A stretch of DNA of 64,000 bases from positions 25,333 through 89,332 of the forward strand of contig JADNYV010000153.1 of assembly GCA_015501055.1 (NCBI GenBank), read 5' to 3'. Numbering within the stretch: the first letter of the stretch is position 1; each line of letters begins with the position of its first letter. This document shows positions 31,691-43,623 of the stretch, piece after piece. The translations under genes were made by a program, and so were the position numbers. Below the pieces are notes generated by a model, which saw nothing but the letters and a program-made list of their open reading frames with translations, had not been told where the DNA came from and did no database searches. This DNA is from Mucidula mucida. Taxonomy: Eukaryota; Basidiomycota; Agaricomycetes; Agaricales; Physalacriaceae.

Positions 31691-32872
31691 TGTCAATGTC
31701 GTGCTGTACTACGCGCACGACAAAACCGGATACTCTCCTCCATATCCCGCACCGTAGAGCGCATATGCGAAGCGAAGGACGCGTCCATGAGTCATTCGGG
31801 CGCGCTCCACCCGACATAACACGGCCGATAATCATCGTAGGCGCAAGAGCCTGCGTAGCCCCGATAAGCTCGTATTCAGTATCAGCACCCCCGAAGGGTG
31901 GCGACTCACCGTCACCGCATTAAGCAGTCCTTGCACATACCAATTCGTATAGCTCCAATGCGATGCATAGCAATTCTCGACAAATAGCACGAGGTAGACG
32001 ATGTACGTCGCTGAATAGAGGAATGCAGACTCGACGAGGATCTCGAGCAGGCCATGGTACGTCCGCGCACTGGCTAGTCCGCCAACCGAGAGGATCCGGA
32101 ATATGATCAGAGACGTCATGAGGATATTGGTGAACGCTGTGATGGTGTAATACACGATGCTCCACGTTACTTGGCTGGGAGAAACGAATGTGGGATGTGC
32201 AGTGGAATAGGCTACAACCATGTTGATGAAATGGCTTACTACGAGTTACGTGAGTAGGCCATTTGTATCGTTGTAAGAGAAAATGCTCACTCAATCCACA
32301 GAGCACACAAAGCAGCGGAAGACCAGCGACTAGCCAGTTACGGTGATAGAGCTCCCAGCATCTCCATATCTGTCAATTCATCAGTGGGACTAAGACGACT
32401 CGATTGTCACGGTTGCCGACATTGATGAGCTCCGCAAGAATTGCATTAAGCGCGACTGCTGTTTTAGAAACGGCAGTAAGGATTCTTCGCTCCATAGACC
32501 AGTTCTCATCTCCATATGCCTGGATATAGGCTTGGACAGAGTCTCTAGACTGTCCATGAGTAATATAGGTAGAAACCATGCCATGCCAGGAAATTCCCAT
32601 GAATACTGTTGCCAAAGCCCATATCACACAGATGATAGCAGTCAAAGTGACACACTGGGGAGACCATTCGTTGCGAGTACCTACCGAACGTAATCAGCGA
32701 GTAAACACAGTGGAAGCTGCCGATTTCTACCTATTCGGTGGAGAGTAGATATGAAAACCATTGTGTAGAGCCCATAGGTGAATATTACAATGATCCAGTA
32801 GTTAAGGTCAGCAGAGATAGTATTCGTGACGTCTTCGTCCGACATGTGAAGCACTTGCGCGACGGAGGACAT
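31569..32872 (-). CDS. multi-pass membrane protein, left copy
   Basis: Belongs to the large agaricomycete family of about seven-helix membrane proteins of unknown function. The start is at 32872 (MSSVAQVLHMSDEDVTNTIS), helix 1 YWIIVIFTYGLYTMVFIS. A 50-bp intron leads to GTRNEWSPQCVTLTAIICV and WALATVFMGISWHGMVSTY. A 51-bp intron (32375-32424 region) leads to IWRCWELYHRNWLVAGLPLL. Then come SIVYYTITAFTNILMTSLII, the family block FRILSVGGLASARTYHGLLE and ESAFLYSATYIVYLVLF. The last exon starts ALAPTMIIGRVMSGG. All helices are in frame. Only the cytoplasmic tail differs, through one base missing near 31775 relative to the right copy. Confidence 0.75.
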
Positions 32873-33315
32873 AGTAGCAGAAATATGATGAGGAGTCAGC
32901 CATCACTGCTCCTCCTTTATATTCATCGTCGGAGTAGGTAGAGTGCCGGGACACGATATAGCGCATGCAAAGAGTCAGACGCAGTTCTATATTTGAAACC
33001 ATCACCTTTCACAGATGGCGGGAAGACGAGCATGTAAGATATAATCTCGACGCTCGTCCAACAGTCCTATTCGAAATGCACCTCTCCCCTCATCAAAGGT
33101 GCGGTGGCAACGAACGAAACCTGCAGCCATTAACGCACGAACCAATGAGTGCGAGAGGAACGTACCTACTCAAATCTACCGACGATCTGTCAAATAAACT
33201 CTAAACGCCAAGGAACAGTGAATCCGGTAGATGTAAGCACGATCTTGGCAAGAGATGCGACACCGATTGTAAGGAGGTGGCGCTCCAAACACCTCTGAGA
33301 CATAGAACGGACATG

Positions 33316-33353
33316 GGTAGCCTTCGAGAGGGACAGTAGCCTTCGAGAGGGAT
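33316..33353. repeat. short tandem repeat, 2 x about 20 bp
   Basis: 'gtagccttcgagaggga' occurs twice in a row here. The right arm has one copy at the matching place (near 55018), so this is a small expansion after the large duplication, or a loss in the other arm. Confidence 0.7.
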
Positions 33354-34662
33354 AAGGAAATCACTATGGACAGCGGCTCGCGGCGATGGGGGAATTCCCC
33401 GATCATGAGGGATCCAATTACTCATATGTCGATCGAGAAGGGGCTCAAACTTCTCGTGGGACGGGCGTGAGGTGACAGGTAGAGCGGCCTGGATGCTAAT
33501 CAGATCAAAGAACGGACAAGGTTGACGACAAGCACCTAAGTCGATGTACATATTGAGGGACAGCGAAAAAAACGACATGAAGACATGAAGCTCCAATCGC
33601 AAGCGGTCCAACGGGTACAGCGGAGGGCCCTATTTGCCCAAGCTCAAGCCACCAATTATCGACTACGTCGTGCTGAGCACAGGGGGCTATTAGACATGGG
33701 TTCCTCGTGCTTGCCGTGACCATCCTGAATGGTAATGGTTCCAGTGGAGGCGACGCGCCAAACACATTTGGAGACTGCAGTTCGAGCGTCGTGATACTAC
33801 AGTCCATATCTTCTATCGTCGCGATCTGCTTGCTCTAGTCGGTATTGTGCTAGAGTGGTCCGGAGTCTAGTCGTCGACTCAAAATTATACAACAATCAAA
33901 TATGACAGTAAACATACCTGAACAGGTAGCAATCCGCGTTGATCTCTCTGCGAAGACTTCATTTTATGTCGCGGTTCCTTTCACGCTCTCGCATTCATCC
34001 AGTGCACACCGCATCGTGCATCGAGATAGTCACAGTGAACGGAAAGCTAGGGGTTTCTGGCACAAGAATCGCGGCGCAAGAAAGGCGTTTGGAAAGTAGA
34101 GATGATTCGCCGTATTAAAAGGCTGCTCCATGCACTCTGAGTAAGGCTAGCGAAAACGGTAGACATACATTTCGGAAAGACTTCGCCAAGTTCGCCAACA
34201 CCATCCAGAATATCTGTCAGCCCGCAAGGCGATTTTTTCAGTGCAGCGGAATCGCTTCCCGGTGATGTCATTCGCATTAATGATGAGACGTGCGCAAAAA
34301 ACGATCTGGATGTCGAGAAAAAGTTGGCGCTGATGGGAAAACAATGGACATCCGAGGCCTTACGACGGTAACGTTGGCTCTAAAACTTGGTGGCTAGTCA
34401 ATTAGGTGGTCCATCGACGAGCAAAGGATTGGAATACGCACAGGTAAGGATACTATGCGGGATATTCTATGGGCGACCACATTCCTACGGGCCATGTGTT
34501 GAGGTTTGGGTCGTGTTTTCATTTTCCCAATTGTCAAGGTACTGGGCGATGAGCGACGCTGGATGGGTTGAAAGGAGGTGATGATGGGTGAAGAAAAGGC
34601 GTTAACCGTACCCTAGGGTACATAGGCTGATCAGCATGGGTACATTGGCAGCTCTAGTATGT

Positions 34663-35882
34663 TCAAACCTCGAGACTGTGCGTCTTGCTTCCACCTCGCT
34701 TCTCAACATTAATCAACACCCCAGATCTCTTGTCTGAGTTGGAGTGGCTCGCATCATTATGAACGAGGTCGAGTGTCATTATGGTATCCAACCTATGCGC
34801 AGGATGTATCGTGGCGAAACGAATGGTGGTATGGTACATATGTGAACGCGAAGAGCACGTCCAGGAATCGCTGGGGTGCGTTCCGCCAGAGAAGACTCGT
34901 TCGATAATCATGGTAGGAGCAGCCGCCTAAGCGTCTTCGTTTAAGCACGTTCTCGACTTCGTGTAACTTGAGTGAGAGCTCACAGTAACAGCGTTAAGTA
35001 GACCGACCACATACCAGTTTGAGACCCTCCAGTATGGCAAGGCGGTATCCCTTGCATATAACCCAAGGAAGACCATATACGTAGCCGAATATAGGAACGC
35101 AGATTCGATTAGGATTCCAAGAATGCCGCGATATGTGCGCACTCTCTTGAGTCCGCCAACCGAGAGAATCCGAATGATTATGAGCAAAGTCGTTAGAATA
35201 TTAACGGATGTCGTGACTGCATAGTAAACGATGGTCCAGTTGACCTGACTCGTTGAAGCAGTCATCAATGGGTCAGATGAATATGTGGTGACCATCCTGA
35301 AGATATGGCTTACTAACAGCTACGTTAACGGGTCGCTTGAATATATTGCAATCCACTCACTCAGTCCTCCATTTACGCCAAGCAATGAAAGGGCGACCAC
35401 TGCAAATCTATCAGCACGTTAGAGAACTATTCACGAAAGAAAACTTGGTCTCGATGCATTGAAGGCAACACTTGTGGCGGCAATGACACCAAAAGCGAGT
35501 TCACCTTTGGACCAATCCCCAGGCCCGTATGTCAGAATGTAGTCTAGTACAGAATCGCGCGATTGTCCATGAGCGACATAGACAGAAATCAGAGCATTCC
35601 ACATCAGTCCAAAGTATACAGTTGCCGATGCCCATATCACACAGAGGACAACGGCTAAAGCGACGCGCTGAGGAGGCCATTCACGACGTGAAACTGTAGT
35701 GACCAGTGAGTGACATCGCTCGATGAAGGGTGAATGCCGTACCTATGTGCTGCAAGCCTCAAGGCAGATAGAAAGATCGCCGTGTAAAGTCCGTAGGTGA
35801 AGACCACAGTAAGATGTAGATTCAGATGGGCTCTAGTTGCCTCTCCATCTGACGTACCGATCTGTTCTGCGGTCGAAGGCAT
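34663..35882 (-). pseudogene. second multi-pass membrane protein, left copy, decayed
   Basis: A paralogue of the gene at 31.6-32.9 kb. The start is at 35882 (MPSTAEQIGTSDGEATRAHL), helix 1 LTVVFTYGLYTAIFLSAL. Exon 2 reads RREWPPQRVALAVVLCVIWA, YFGLMWNALISVYVAHGQSR and DWSKGELAFGVIAATSVAFN. The next helix is shortened (FAVVALSLLGVNGGLS), so part of the RCW...RNWL-type block is missing. Then SQVNWTIVYYAVTTSVNILT, IRILSVGGLKRVRTYRG, ESAFLYSATYMVFLGLY and the last exon MIIERVFSGGTHPSDSW. The exon 1 to 2 phase does not fit, and a block is deleted, so it is probably non-functional. Confidence 0.6.
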
Positions 35883-37587
35883 GGCGATGTTCTGTAAGCA
35901 ATCAATAGGAAAGCTGGCAGCACTTCGTGCGGTTTATATACATCCTGCGAGATTGAGACCCGATGATACTATGGAACGGCTACTTGTAGGAGCGACATTT
36001 TATGCGCTAGAGGTTATTCACTTGGAGTCAGTCGGACACATCGATTACTTGAATAGCAGGAGACTATGAAACCAGAGGACGGTGATGCACTGCCAGGATT
36101 GAAGACTGCGGTAGAAGATTAACGTACTGATGATGCAAGCCGGATCAGCGAAACGATAGGCGATACAGTCTTTTCTATTTCTACGCTCCCTAATGAACTT
36201 GAAGCAAGAACAGGCTTCAAACGCGAATACTTATAATTGGACGCGCCCAATGCCCTCATATGAGTCCGGGCCAGTCGCTGGTACCATACCGTTTGCAGCT
36301 CAATGCAGTGACGAAGCGCCTTCATCGTTAGGGAGAAAGTACATGATGGAAAAAGGATGAAAGGCGAGTGTACCAAAAAGGAAAAAGGCAATCCCCACCG
36401 GCCCGGGTGCCGATTGCTGCTTTTCTTCAAACGACCACCATTTTGACCACCATACTCAATATCAATGTTGAAATACGTTCATAGGAATCGAAGGTTCCCA
36501 CAGCGATCTTTTTGTCTTCTCTGAAATTCCACCAATTACGTCTACCCTGCCATTCGCCTGACATTACGGTGCATTGAATCTGTTGAAGAATGGGACACAA
36601 ATACATTTCGGAGCAAATCAGTGCTACAACTACACGTAGCGCTGTAAAGTGGCGACACTACATCTTGGCTGTACCTGCCACATCTGTCCGATTGGCTCTC
36701 TGGGTGTTGGAAAGACGTATGGGCCAGTGGGGAGACGCAGACTTTGTAGCCCTTCCAGAACCCTCACCGCCTACAGACGAATAGGATAACACGGCGTGTA
36801 AATTCGCCCGTCTGATTCTTGCGTCTTCCCCCGTCTTGCACGAGTGACTTTCATTCTTTTCTGCCTGCCGTCGCCCTGCGAGGAAACTTGATACCACAGT
36901 GTGTACAGCCGAATCTCTGCTTCAATCACTTACTACCGAGATTAAAGCTCTCGCCTCCAACAACGTACCTTCATCACATCATCGCAAGCATGCGATAGAC
37001 TGCTCAGCGTGGCACCCTCCGTCAGGTGAGCGTTTCCCGACGTCATTTTCCAACTAGCAGCTCTTCTCAATTCGATTTCTTTCACAGTCAGGAGGTCGAA
37101 TACGCACATGCGTCTCGCGGTGAGCATTCACTCAACATTCAACCGTCATGTATTTTTGGCCATGGATATCACCTGCATTCTATTTTATCGAATTGGCGAG
37201 TGTCAACGTTCCGAAGCCCACACATTATATGACCACGTTCAAGCCACGAGCTAGAGACGTTTGTGTCCAGTGCCTTTCTTCTCCGACTATTCTAATTTTA
37301 AATCGTTCCAACCTTACGCCAGGCTCAAGCGATAGCGACAGCATAGGCGTGTTCAGGATCCCTAGGACCTGCAAATCTTTCAAGTCTGTTCAAGTCAAAC
37401 CAAAGACTCTCGCACGAAGAATTCTGTCCAACACACGCGAGGCTACCCTTTTGCGGCGCATGCTTCGTCGGGTTAAATCCGGAGGACTCGAAATTCATCG
37501 AACAACGAACCAATACCAGCATTCAAAACTTGCCATCCGTCGCCCCGTACGGTCCGTTTGACGCTTTCTATGGGCCTTGCAACAGGG
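35883..37587. other. intergenic, nothing firmly recognised
   Basis: 1.7 kb between the left arm and the pectate lyase. A plus frame at 37232-37561 (MTTFKPRARDVCVQCLSSP) is open and basic, but I see no family or splice support. Confidence 0.3.
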
Positions 37588-37594
37588 TATAAAA
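37588..37594 (+). promoter_or_regulatory. TATA box of the pectate lyase gene
   Basis: TATAAAA, about 60 bp before the start codon at 37651. Confidence 0.65.
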
Positions 37595-37650
37595 GCCACA
37601 TCTACTTGAGCTAGAGGAATCAGCTCAACTTGCCAGAGTTTTCAATCATC

Positions 37651-38979
37651 ATGAAGTGGCTATTCTCCGCCATCGCACTCGCCGCTCTCAGCTTCATCTC
37701 TGTAAACACTCTCTTCGCCTGACTTTCCTCTTGAATTGACCAGCGCTTGTTTAGGCGTTGCCCGCCGACCAAGGGCTCGTCAAGCGTGCTTCAGTCAGCG
37801 ACACCGCTACAGTCGGCTACGGCAGCGGGTATGTCGAGGCTGATTATCACTAGCTATCCACAGACATTCAATGCGTCTTTAATCTAGAACAACTGGTGGA
37901 TCCGGCGGCACGACGACGACTGTTACGACTCTTGACGCCTTGACTTCTGCAGTCACAGGAAGTGACAAAAAGATCGTTGTTATTTCTGGTTCGCCAATCG
38001 CTCTATATTCCCATCTCAGTATTTGACAATTCGATAGGTACTATTACTGGCAACACCGTTGTCAAAGTCGGGTCCAACACGTCCGTTATTGGTGCTGCTG
38101 GTTCTTGTACATATTTCCTTTTATTTTCCTGAGCCCTTCAATTCTCAACGTCGTCATGTCTAGCGCTCGTCGGTGTCGGACTCCGTGTGCTCGAGGAGTC
38201 AAACGTTATCCTACGGAACGTCAAGATCGCCAAAGTCCTCGCTGAAGCCGGCGATGCCATTGGCATCCAATCCGCTTCCAACGTCTGGGTTGACCACGCC
38301 GACCTCTCCAGCGACTTGGACCACGACAAGGATTTGTTCGTGCTTGTCCCTTTCATGTTGTCGTGGCTACTTAACGTGATCGATGTATAGCTACGACGGT
38401 CTCCTCGATATCACGCACGGCTGCACCAAGATCACGGTCACCAACAGCAAACTCTACAACCACTGGAAGGCGTCGCTCGTAGGCCACTCTGACAGCAATG
38501 GCGCGGAGGATACAGCCATCACTGTCACGTACGCGCTCAACTGGTGGCAGAACCTCAACTCCCGCACGCCGTCCTTCCGCTTTGGCCATGGCCACATTTT
38601 CAACAACGTCTTTGAGAGCGACTCTGACGGTATCAACACTCGTGATGGTCCGTTTTCTTCTATTTTCAAAAGAAAACTCGGATGGATACTCAGTCGGTCT
38701 CTCAGGTGCTCAACTTCTTGTTGAAAACAATGTATGGACGACCCCGAAGAAGCAGAAGCCTCTGTACTCCACCGATGAGGGCTTTGCTGTCGCCCGAGGC
38801 AATGGTTAGTATCTAATTTGCTATGTTGATTTAACTGACAATCTCCAGACTTCGGCGGAGGAGAGGACACTGCGCCCAATGGAACCTTCACCGCTGCGCC
38901 CTATTCGTACTCCATGCTGTCCGCGTCTGATGTCGTTGCTGCCGTTACTGGGAGCGCTGGCCAGACTCTCACATTCTAG
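37651..38979 (+). CDS. pectate lyase, polysaccharide lyase family 1
   Basis: Secreted enzyme that cleaves de-esterified pectin by beta-elimination. A signal peptide (MKWLFSAIALAALSF) is followed by ALPADQGLVKR, a possible Lys-Arg processing site. Seven short GT-AG introns join in perfect phase: GYGSG to TTGGSGGTTTTV, KKIVVISG to TITGNTVVKVGSNTSVIG, then RVLEESNVILRNVKIAKVL, the calcium-site-like VWVDHADLSSDLDHDKD, YYDGLLDITHGCTKITVTN and LVGHSDSNGAEDT. The conserved RTPSFRFGHGHIFNNVFE carries the arginine/proline catalytic region of PL1. It ends SAGQTLTF at 38979. The frame is fully intact, which makes it the best evidence that the window sequence is reliable here. Likely role: plant cell-wall breakdown. 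Confidence 0.93.
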
Positions 38980-39169
38980 GGAGCTAAAGACGTAATTTAG
39001 TATTTCCTCTATCAGTAACTTTGGGAAAATCAACTTTTGTGGGACAATATCAATCAGTTCAGAAATTCAACCGATGGACTGGGATGTGTTCAAGAAAGTC
39101 ATAATCATAATTGTGTAGGTACATGCAGTAAGAAGTAAAGACAAAAACTACATAAGAAATCCGCAGGCG

Positions 39170-40195
39170 TTAGAAACTGTTCCTCCTGCTCCTTTTATAT
39201 CCATCACGCTTCTTCTCCTTCTGCCCTCCACCCCACAACTTGGCAAACCTCGAAGCGAACGTCTTCTTCGGCTGGTGCCCCTGCATCCGCAGAGAACCAT
39301 CGACACTCGGAATCACAGGGATGATTTCGCGAGGGTTCAGCGCCTCGTATTTTGGTGGCGGGGGATACACGGGTGACTCGCGGGGACGCGAGCCAGACGC
39401 GTACTGATAACCGGTAGGACTCGAGTACGAGTACTGCGCCTGTGGCGGGGAGAATGGCGTCGGTGCACGTTGATACGGCGGGCTGACGGGGCTGGCAGCG
39501 GGCGTGACAGGACGGCCCATGTAATCATACTGAACGTTGTAGACATGAGCCGGGATCGGCGAAGGTTGGTAGATCTGATTCGGAGACCAATTGTTTGGCG
39601 GCTTCGGGATCTCGTAGCGGGTTGGGCTATAGTAACTGTTCGGTGTGCCCAGCGTGCGCGTCGAATAACTAGCATGCTGCATATCGTACGGGCTGTTGGG
39701 TTTCGGTGCCGGAATGAAGGGAGTGGGAACGGGAGGAATCTCAATGCGCGGAAAGTGGCGGATGGGAATAGGTGGAATTTGATTCGGGAGAGGAGGAACG
39801 GGTGGCGCTCGGGACAATGAGTGTTCGCGAGCTACTCTGTGTCGAGATGTCTCGCGCGACCCATGGCGGGATTTGTCGCGATGCCGCGACTTATCGCGCC
39901 TCTCTTCGCTGTGATGCCTGGACTTCTCGCGGCCATCGCGATGTCGCGACTTGTCGTTGTCCCTAGAGTGTCCACGGTCATCGTGGTGTCTGCGCGCCTC
40001 ATCGCGGTCTCGCGTGGACCGCCGCCCTTCACGTTCCTCGGGCTCTGGAGCTAGCGTCGATCCAGCGATACTAGGGCCAGTAGTCAACGGGTCCACCAAT
40101 GGGCATTTATCTGTATTGCGTGCCCAGCGCCCGATGTTTCGAAGCTTCTGTTGGTATTTCTTGTAAGCATCGGGAGAGTAGTCGTATTCTGTCAT
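39170..40195 (-). CDS. RS/His-rich and proline-rich low-complexity protein
   Basis: A single exon from MTEYDYSPDAYKKYQQKL at 40195; an upstream ATG in the same frame at 40426 is less likely because a TATA-like box lies between. After a short N-terminal segment (NIGRWARNTDKCPLVDP), a run of RS/RH/RD dipeptides (HRDGREKSRHHSEERRDKS) resembles splicing-factor RS domains. The C-terminal half is Pro/Tyr/Ser-rich (PPVPPLPNQIPPIPI, YSYSSPTGYQY). It ends in a basic tail (FASRFAKLWGGGQKEKKR). Fully open, about 342 residues, mostly disordered. Possibly a nuclear or phase-separating protein, but that is inference from composition. No catalytic domain. Confidence 0.7.
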   Translation of the reverse strand: MTEYDYSPDAYKKYQQKLRNIGRWARNTDKCPLVDPLTTGPSIAGSTLAPEPEEREGRRSTRDRDEARRHHDDRGHSRDNDKSRHRDGREKSRHHSEERRDKSRHRDKSRHGSRETSRHRVAREHSLSRAPPVPPLPNQIPPIPIRHFPRIEIPPVPTPFIPAPKPNSPYDMQHASYSTRTLGTPNSYYSPTRYEIPKPPNNWSPNQIYQPSPIPAHVYNVQYDYMGRPVTPAASPVSPPYQRAPTPFSPPQAQYSYSSPTGYQYASGSRPRESPVYPPPPKYEALNPREIIPVIPSVDGSLRMQGHQPKKTFASRFAKLWGGGQKEKKRDGYKRSRRNSF

Positions 40196-40272
40196 GTTGG
40201 TGAGCGATGAGAGGTGATCTAGTGGTGGGGTGGAAGACCGAACAATGAAGAGTGTGGATTTTGGTGTTGCCC

Positions 40273-40280
40273 AATATATA
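40273..40280 (-). promoter_or_regulatory. TATA-like box of the low-complexity protein gene
   Basis: TGTATATATTG on the minus strand, about 80 bp upstream of the start at 40195. It supports that start over the one at 40426. Confidence 0.45.
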
Positions 40281-40429
40281 CAGATCGACAATGGTCCAAG
40301 GGCCGGTCCACGTGGGTCCACCGTGCCACTCAAGGGTGATCGTGGCCACTGGTGATCATTGACCAGGTCAATTGTACTCCTTGTGGACTTTGCGTATTGG
40401 GAAGGGCGAAAGGAAATGCGCGCCAAATG

Positions 40430-42080
40430 TTTGTTGATCGCTGATCCTCTGCCTCGTGTTGAACACGTGGATTGCTGCTACATAGTCAGTTTGCTATGAA
40501 ATCGTCAATGCTTCATCGGCACTGTGAGAATGCGCACACTGCTAGGGCAGATCGCATATGTGTGGGTCCCAGCGTGAACGTTCAATTTTCTGGCCAAATA
40601 AACAAAGCGTTTGGGAAATAGACCGGCAAAGTGTAAAGCGCCACTGTCAATGTGGTCAGTATTCTCACACAGATCTGATGATATCGATACGTACATAAGG
40701 ATAGACGCGAAAGCTTGACCATCTGTCTAATAGTCACACTTTGACTGTATTCCTATTGTGCACCAAAGATCAGAATATGCATTTGAATGGCGGAGAGACA
40801 CGAATGTGGATGCCAAACGATAGTTCATAACAGTGCATCATCTTTTTTTTGACTATGTTTGACAGCAAAGTCTTTGGCAGGAATATAAGACATTACATAT
40901 TATAGGGGGCCCCGAGCTACCATCGAGTAGATTTGGTATAGATTGCGTGTAGACACCGGGACAATGAGGCGTACGCCAGTCACGGCCTCGCCCGCCTCAG
41001 GCAGACATGAGTGTTGCTGCCGGTGGGATCGAGGTCGCCATCCTATCTCGAGAGCTTAAAAAAATAGTTCAGCGAGGATGACACGATGCACCCACGTAGA
41101 AACGCCACGAGCGTCTCCCCGATTCAACGGATTCGAGATGCGCGATGAACGCTGTCAGAGGGCTTTTGCTGAGGTTATGTCAGAAAACGGACAGCGTGAA
41201 ATGAACGATGTCCATACTTTTCGTTATCCCGGACGTCGACAGGAGAAGGTGGAAAAAGAAGAAAATCACGTCCTGCAGCATCGAGTTCTTTCCGTAGAGC
41301 GCTTTCATTCGCGTCATCGTGTTTCCTGGCGTGTTGACAAGGGACTTCAGGAAGGACGCGTCCTTCAAGGTGTAGAGGCACATGGCTCCGCTCTCTGGGA
41401 CGCGTCGTGCGAGACGACGACCGCTAGTTGTGTCCTTTACTTTGTCTGCTAGGTATGTCGTAGGTCTGTTACCTGCCTGTAGACGAGAACATCACTGTCA
41501 GAAGAAAAGCAGAATTGCGGACCGCAGTTGGCGGTTCGGCACGACTCGGCATTTCATCTTGACTGCAAATTGACTGTCGAAATTTGAAAGCACACTACAG
41601 TCCTATGTACTTGACAACTTACATGTATAGTAAGATACTGAGATCACATTCGATGATTTTACGACCTGTAGCTTCCGTACAAAACGACATACTCTACACC
41701 AGGACGCAACGTAGAGTTTTTGAATCCAACTTTTGTGATGTGCAAGCTTGAACAGTAGATTTCATAAGTTACGGCCGGTTCAGAGTCCAATGACAAGGTC
41801 CCTGCCTCCTTTTTTTGTGAAAGAAGCATACTTAACGAGAAAAGGGAGAGAAGGAACGCAATTGATCGCTTGACCGAGACGCAAAGTATCGAGAAATTCC
41901 TCTGAGAGCGTTCGTGCTAGCACATTTGGCGGTGAGCTCGAGGCTGGCCAACATTCCGGACGTGGTTAGAGCAACATTACGCCTGATTAGGCGTTGCGCG
42001 CGTGGCTCCTGCCATCATCACGGCACTCCCTCCCTCATACTTACGCACTTATTCTCCTGCTCAAAGTGTAAAATGTCTTT
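40430..42080. other. intergenic, nothing recognised
   Basis: Open frames at 41078-41452 (plus) and 41180-41383 (minus, MCLYTLKDASFLKSLVNTPG) lie opposite each other. Neither has splice or family support. Confidence 0.3.
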
Positions 42081-42935
42081 TATTTCTAGTGTGTAAGTTC
42101 CCCACGAGTTCTTACCAGCACCCCACCAACATAAGATGAGTGCACCAGAAAACATTCGACCACGTCGAGAACATATCGATTCTGGCACCGTATAGTGTCC
42201 GAGGTGACGGAACCGAATGATCTCAAGCAGATAACCCCCGCGGTCAGAGCAGTGCTTATTGAGTACAACTCTGAGGTTGCACCTTTTTCCATGATCCTTT
42301 ACAGATTGCATCTTATTTCAGGTACACACATGTCTCGAATTATATTATGGAGAGCACACCTCTAGATGCGCAGCGATTGAGAGAACGACTACATGCTTGG
42401 GAAAGTGGGATGGAGTCGCCGTGGGAACTTGAAGAAGGCATAAAGGACATTGATGAGCGATACATTGATCGGTACATCACTGCTTAACGACCGCGGGCAT
42501 GTAGCCGGGACATGCTAGCGCGGAGCCAATACCGTCGCCATTATGCAACGGTGGAGGTCAGCCCCAACTCATACTCATACTCCCAGCAAACAGCGATGGA
42601 GATCACACAGGTTCTTCAGGGTGACTCGTGATTTTTATTGACTGACGATTATGTATTCATGTACACCGTTTAGCGAGGACGAGGACGAGGATGACTTGGA
42701 CGAGCTTTTCATGCGCCAGATTATGCCAGCTAGAGAATCAGACGATGCGGAGGATTAAAGGTAATTCTTAATGATGTTTTCCACTCACCCCTGCCTTTCC
42801 AATAGCTCGAACGAGTATGAGGACGACGATACGTCAATTGGTGAGAGGAGCACAAGTAGCGGTAATTTGGCGTTGATGGAGGATGAACTTCACATCCGAC
42901 AAGGTATTCTCTGAAAACTTGGTTAGGCGGTTCTT
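42070..42935 (+). CDS. hypothetical protein with acidic C-terminus
   Basis: Putative exons: MSFISSV up to 42092, an intron with a gtaagt donor, then CTRKHSTTSRTYRFWHRIVS and EVTEPNDLKQITPAVRAVL. Another intron (near 42270-42321) leads to TPLDAQRLRERLHAWESGM and SPWELEEGIKDIDERYID. Later acidic pieces follow: EDEDEDDLDELFMRQIMPAR at 42674 and NEYEDDDTSIGERSTSSGN at 42811. The acidic, helical style resembles linker regions of fungal domesticated or decayed transposase-related genes, but I see no catalytic motif. Exon joins are uncertain. Confidence 0.3.
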
Positions 42936-43620
42936 AAAATTTAATACGCACACCTGCGTCGGTAGTATCATGGTAGTCTCATAGGGTCTCTCTTTTGTGT
43001 TCTACTACCCATCATTTCATGCTTATCGCTCTCAGTGGCCGGTTCTATATCTATGTGTTCTTTCAACAGGCATTGCATTCGTTTCTTACGTAGGTTGGTG
43101 TACCCTTGTTGTAGGTTCGTCTCTTATTTTGACCGCATATAAACTATTGAACATCTTGTGAGCGTGTCGAGAGTTATCGCGGAATAGGAAGACTTGTATT
43201 GCGCACGGCAATTCGAGAGGTGAGACTCGAAGAGACAATAAGAGCATTGTGCAACCAGTCGTCTTCATAGTCGCCAACATTGAGATCTTTCGCAGAGGAC
43301 GTCCGTGATGCTTGCAGTCATATCGCAGCACTGTATCCAGCGGGGGCTCATCCATTTCGTGATGGAGTGGCGGCGCAATGCGCAGATGGGTAGTCGCACA
43401 CCAATAAATTCGATATGCATGTGAGACGCGTACAAAAGCTCAGATGGGCGCCAGGGAGGAGACTCAGGACGGCAAGGCATGCATTGGAACTATTGCCGAT
43501 AAGTAACATCACGTGGCACGACACTGTCACGATTTCAGACGCGAACGATGGCTTCAACTTGGAACAACGTCAATATCGACGAAACCCCGCTCTGCATAAG
43601 CCAGCCCCGTGCCCCTGTTA
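42936..43620. other. intergenic, nothing recognised
   Basis: No supported gene. This is the 3' flank of the kinase-like cluster. Confidence 0.35.
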
Positions 43621-43623
43621 GGG

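Larger units (their letters stand above)
29470..35722. repeat. left arm of a large inverted duplication
   Basis: Reverse-complement match to the right arm from 52608 to the window end. 29470-30017 matches 63341-63995, with about 100 extra bp on the right. 30085-35722 matches 52608-58260. The 5.1 kb between 58260 and 63341 has no counterpart here. By eye identity is very high around the membrane-protein gene at 31.6-32.9 kb and lower further in. Confidence 0.88.

Noticed and set aside
37148..37561. Plus frame MYFWPWISPAFYFIELASVN as a gene
   Set aside because: No family, no convincing start context, and it ends just before the pectate lyase promoter.
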